DNA from: Deltaproteobacteria bacterium
GTDB taxonomy: Bacteria; UBA10199; DSSB01
DNA length: 7,201 nt
NCBI GenBank assembly: GCA_021414045.1
Contig: JAIOPF010000246.1
Coordinates: forward strand, 1 to 7,201
Direction: 5' to 3'
Notes under the pieces: generated by a model
Seen by the model: the letters and a program-made list of their open reading frames with translations, nothing else
Told to the model about the DNA's origin: nothing
Database searches by the model: none
Program-made: the position numbers and the translations under genes
Shown here: one piece after another, positions 5,337 to 7,201 of the stretch
How the letters are laid out: each line of letters begins with the position of its first letter
Position numbering within the stretch: the first letter of the stretch is position 1

Positions 5337-5885
5337 ATGTCACGTATTCAACCCAATCAAACCCCTGACACAAAGTCACAAGAATTGCTCGTCGGCGTAA
5401 AAAAAATGCTCGGGGCCACGCCAAACATGTTCACCACCATGGCGCATTCTTCCGCGACGCTCGGCGTGTTTGTCGGAGCGCTAGGCGCCCTCAGCGGCAG
5501 CAAATTGACCGGTGCCTTGCGCGAACAAATTGCGCTCACGGTCGCTGGAACCAATGGATGCGACTATTGCGCTTCCGCGCATACCGCTCTCGGTAAAATG
5601 AATAAACTGGAAGAGTCCGAATTGACCCGAAACCTCGACTCCAATTCTACGGATCCAAAAACTCAGGCGGCCCTCTCTTTCGCACGCAAGATCGTCGAGG
5701 CTCGCGGCCGAGTCTCGGACGCTGACCTACAGCTCGTGCGAAGCTTTGGTTATAGCGAGGGGGAGATCGTTGACATGGTAACGGTAACTTGCATCAATAT
5801 CTTCACCAACTACTTCAATCACATCGCGGACACGGAAATCGATTTCCCCTTGGTCAGAACCCAAAGCACGGCAAAAATCGCCTAA
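5337..5885 (+). CDS. AhpD-like / carboxymuconolactone decarboxylase-family protein (peroxidase-related)
   Basis: This encodes 182 residues of the all-helical CMD/AhpD fold. The active-site pattern is E63, then C75-x2-C78 in NGCDYCASAHT, then H82, with the same spacing as Glu118, Cys130, Cys133 and His137 of mycobacterial AhpD. That makes a thiol-based hydroperoxide-reducing or disulfide-exchange role chemically plausible. The C-terminal NYFNHIADTEIDFP is typical of the 'peroxidase-related' subgroup. The protein is cytoplasmic, with no signal sequence. The start is unambiguous: AAGGAG lies 7 bases before the ATG. Transcription is predicted to be blocked by the neighbouring TetR protein through the palindrome over its promoter. 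A gene for an NTF2-fold protein follows 84 bases downstream, after a perfect hairpin. The physiological substrate is unknown; a true decarboxylase is unlikely because of the CxxC site. Confidence 0.88.
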   Translation: MSRIQPNQTPDTKSQELLVGVKKMLGATPNMFTTMAHSSATLGVFVGALGALSGSKLTGALREQIALTVAGTNGCDYCASAHTALGKMNKLEESELTRNLDSNSTDPKTQAALSFARKIVEARGRVSDADLQLVRSFGYSEGEIVDMVTVTCINIFTNYFNHIADTEIDFPLVRTQSTAKIA

Positions 5886-5886
5886 G

Positions 5887-5918
5887 TCAATGGGGCGGAT
5901 CCATCCCCGCCCCATTGA
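5887..5918 (+). terminator. perfect 12-bp hairpin after the AhpD-like gene (attenuator or terminator-like)
   Basis: TCAATGGGGCGG (5887-5898) and CCGCCCCATTGA (5907-5918) are exact reverse complements around an 8-base loop, starting one base past the stop codon. The stem is very stable, but the downstream sequence TCTTGATTTG is only moderately T-rich, so termination may be partial. It may instead protect the upstream mRNA from 3' decay or lower expression of the following gene. Confidence 0.6.
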
Positions 5919-5969
5919 TCTTGATTTGACACCAGTTCACCGCCTTCACCAACCAAGAGGGGATCAACC

Positions 5970-6518
5970 ATGACAATGCCAGTTAATAATTTCTTGGCGA
6001 CTACCGACCCCGCGAAGCGTGAAATCAAGGACTATTCCTGGGAAGAGCTGTGCAATGACCCCATAGCCATCCAAATGCCGCTGGTACCGCCCTTCACCGA
6101 AAACACCGCCAAAGCCAAGGTCCGGCGCGCCCAGGATTTATGGAACACCAAGGATCCAGAGAAAGTCGCACTTGCCTACACCGAAGACACCGAGTGGCGT
6201 AACCGCAACGAGTTCTTCATCGGACGCCAAGCGATTACCGCATTTCTCACTCGCAAGTGGCAAAAAGAATTGGACTATCGGCTTAAAAAAGAAATATTTC
6301 TCTTTTCGGTAGACAAAATCGCAGTGCAATTCGAATACGAATGGCATGATGCCCAAGGCCAATGGTTCCGCTCTTATGGGCTTGAACACTGGGAATTCGC
6401 TATTGACGGGCTCATGAAAAAGCGCGTTTCGAGCATCAATGACCTTCCCATTCAGACAAGAACGGCCCCTGCAAAACAAGTGAGTCTTGCGGCAACGGAC
6501 CCTGTGAAGGCAATCTAA
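5970..6518 (+). CDS. DUF1348 family protein (NTF2-like/SnoaL fold) with extended ends
   Basis: This encodes 182 residues. From about residue 39 it matches the DUF1348 (COG3558) family: PLVPPFTENTAKAKVRRAQDLWN, VALAYTEDTEWRNRNEF, GRQAITAFLTRKWQKELDYRL, FEYEWHDAQGQWFRSYGLEHWEF and SSINDLPI. The fold is a cone-shaped NTF2-like domain that usually holds a small hydrophobic ligand; no reaction is established for the family. The N-terminal ~38 residues and the last ~20 extend beyond the usual domain of roughly 140-150 residues. The start follows GAGGGG (5957-5962) with a 7-base spacer; a second ATG at 5976 is equally in frame. It lies 84 bases after the AhpD-like gene. No separate promoter with both boxes was found, so it is probably in the same TetR-controlled unit, dampened by the hairpin. 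Confidence 0.88.
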   Translation: MTMPVNNFLATTDPAKREIKDYSWEELCNDPIAIQMPLVPPFTENTAKAKVRRAQDLWNTKDPEKVALAYTEDTEWRNRNEFFIGRQAITAFLTRKWQKELDYRLKKEIFLFSVDKIAVQFEYEWHDAQGQWFRSYGLEHWEFAIDGLMKKRVSSINDLPIQTRTAPAKQVSLAATDPVKAI

Positions 6519-6543
6519 GATCGATCAATTCCAAACCTCTGGC

Positions 6544-6548
6544 AGGAG
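6544..6548 (+). promoter_or_regulatory. ribosome binding site that fixes the TTG start at 6557
   Basis: AGGAG lies 8 bases upstream of TTG (6557-6559). There is no ATG or GTG nearby that would keep the family's N-terminus, so this site decides the start. Confidence 0.7.
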
Positions 6549-6556
6549 ATTGACCA

Positions 6557-6904
6557 TTGGTATTTGACGAAACGCTGGCCGAACGCGTGAGACGCTCTCT
6601 TAAAACCACCCAAAGAATCACTGAAAGAAGAATGTTCGGTGGCATCGCATTCCTATTGGAAGACAGGATGAGTCTAGGCGTCCTGGGCGAAGACCTGGTC
6701 GTCCGCATCGATCCGCTAATCCAGGACCAGTTGTCACGTTACCCGCATGTCCGCCCCATGGACTTCACCGGACGTCCGATGAAAGGCTTTCTCTATGTCG
6801 GTCCTGAGGCCACAAAGTCGGGGCCGGGACTCGCCGCCTGGGTTAGGCGGGGCGTCACTTATGCGAAAAACATGCCGGCAAAACCAAAAAAGGTCAAAAA
6901 ATGA
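6557..6904 (+). CDS. TfoX N-terminal domain family protein
   Basis: This encodes 115 residues from a TTG start; the N-terminus VFDETLAERVRRSL aligns with the usual start of stand-alone TfoX-N proteins, which supports the choice. The diagnostic block is ERRMFGGIAFLLEDRMSLGVLGEDLVVRI (23-51), followed by VRPMDFTGRPMKGFLYV. The C-terminus is lysine-rich (KPKKVKK). The domain is named after the competence regulator TfoX/Sxy, but short single-domain members like this one have no proven regulatory role, and the C-terminal TfoX domain is absent. The stop overlaps the next gene's start as ATGA, so the two are translationally coupled. It lies 38 bases after the DUF1348 gene and may belong to the same transcript. 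Confidence 0.9.
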   Translation: MVFDETLAERVRRSLKTTQRITERRMFGGIAFLLEDRMSLGVLGEDLVVRIDPLIQDQLSRYPHVRPMDFTGRPMKGFLYVGPEATKSGPGLAAWVRRGVTYAKNMPAKPKKVKK

Positions 6905-7201
6905 CACGCCTAATTCCCCTCGCTAGACTCTTCATACCTCTAGTCTTGTCCTTGTTTCACGCTTCATCCATTTCGGCCCGGGCCGAAACCATGCAACTCA
7001 CTCCGGTGATAGACCAGGTCCTCGCCGACCCCGTTGAACCGGTGCTGGGGTCCGACGGCGAGTACCACCTGGTTTACGAATTGCAACTCACCAACGTCAG
7101 CCCTCTGCCCTGGCACGTGGATCAATTGCAAGCCCTAGGGAACGGCAAGGTGCTTGCCGAATTGAAAACCGCCGAATTGAAATCGCGGATGGGCCCCTTG
7201 A
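6901..7201 (+). CDS. exported protein, N-terminal part (3' end outside window)
   Basis: An ATG overlapping the TfoX-type gene's stop (ATGA) opens a frame that runs to the window edge, about 100 codons. Residues 1-28 are a Sec signal peptide: basic MTRL, a hydrophobic core LFIPLVLSLFH, and a probable cleavage near SARA. The mature part reads DPVEPVLGSDGEYHLVYELQLTNVS, which resembles an N-terminal beta-sandwich domain that I have seen at the start of periplasmic proteins, including some M23-type metallopeptidases. The catalytic part, if any, is beyond the window, so no function can be assigned. Confidence 0.75.
   Translation, partial: MTRLIPLARLFIPLVLSLFHASSISARAETMQLTPVIDQVLADPVEPVLGSDGEYHLVYELQLTNVSPLPWHVDQLQALGNGKVLAELKTAELKSRMGPL

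Noticed and set aside
5926..5954. TTGACA before the DUF1348 gene as an internal promoter
   Set aside because: No -10-like hexamer occurs at suitable spacing; the region downstream is C- and A-rich without a TATAAT-like element.
1..7201. CRISPR array, tRNA genes, phage attachment sites or tandem repeats
   Set aside because: No spaced direct repeats, cloverleaf-like segments or duplicated flanking sequences were seen by eye on either strand.

Overview
The window reads as moderate-GC chromosomal DNA of a Gram-negative bacterium. It has Sec signal peptides, a lipoprotein, a TetR-type regulator, tight operons with ATGA-type overlaps, and clear AGGAG-like ribosome binding sites. Taxonomy cannot be fixed from the sequence. 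The flavour of the REP-type transposase and the pairing of a tetraether-synthase-like radical SAM protein with an Lgt-like membrane protein suggest a deltaproteobacterial, Bdellovibrionota-like or candidate-phylum lineage, but that is inference. No tRNA, rRNA, CRISPR array or complete insertion sequence was seen.

Layout. (1) 3-353 (+) is the C-terminal end of a REP-associated Y1 transposase. An AT-rich gap follows, with a possible 24-codon small ORF. (2) 602-2046 (+) holds three small exported proteins in tandem: two with Sec-type signal sequences and one lipoprotein with a proline-rich linker. All carry few cysteines, in even number outside the signal or lipid-anchor region. (3) 4503-2049 (-) is a compact three-gene operon: an Lgt-like integral membrane protein, a cysteine-rich radical SAM protein of the tetraether-synthase-like type, and a three-helix small membrane protein. 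The cistrons overlap at both junctions. (4) 5103-4525 (-) is a TetR regulator only 21 bp upstream of that operon. It is divergent from (5) 5337-6518 (+), an AhpD-like carboxymuconolactone decarboxylase-family protein and a DUF1348 NTF2-fold protein. The shared intergenic region has a perfect 10+10 bp palindrome lying over the spacer and -10 of a good sigma70-type promoter. (6) 6557-7201 (+) is a TfoX-N domain protein with a TTG start, overlapping by ATGA the start of an exported protein cut off by the window edge.

How it may work. The TetR protein very probably represses the peroxidase-like gene through the palindrome, and perhaps itself through a weaker related site on its own promoter. The three-gene operon is the most interesting element. 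A radical enzyme resembling archaeal tetraether synthase, translationally coupled to a relative of a phospholipid-dependent transferase and to a small membrane protein, suggests an uncharacterised modification of membrane lipids or lipid-anchored molecules. The Lgt-like protein keeps the GR, RHP..LYE and RF..EF motifs but lacks the His-Gly-Gly motif of true Lgt, so it is probably not the housekeeping enzyme.
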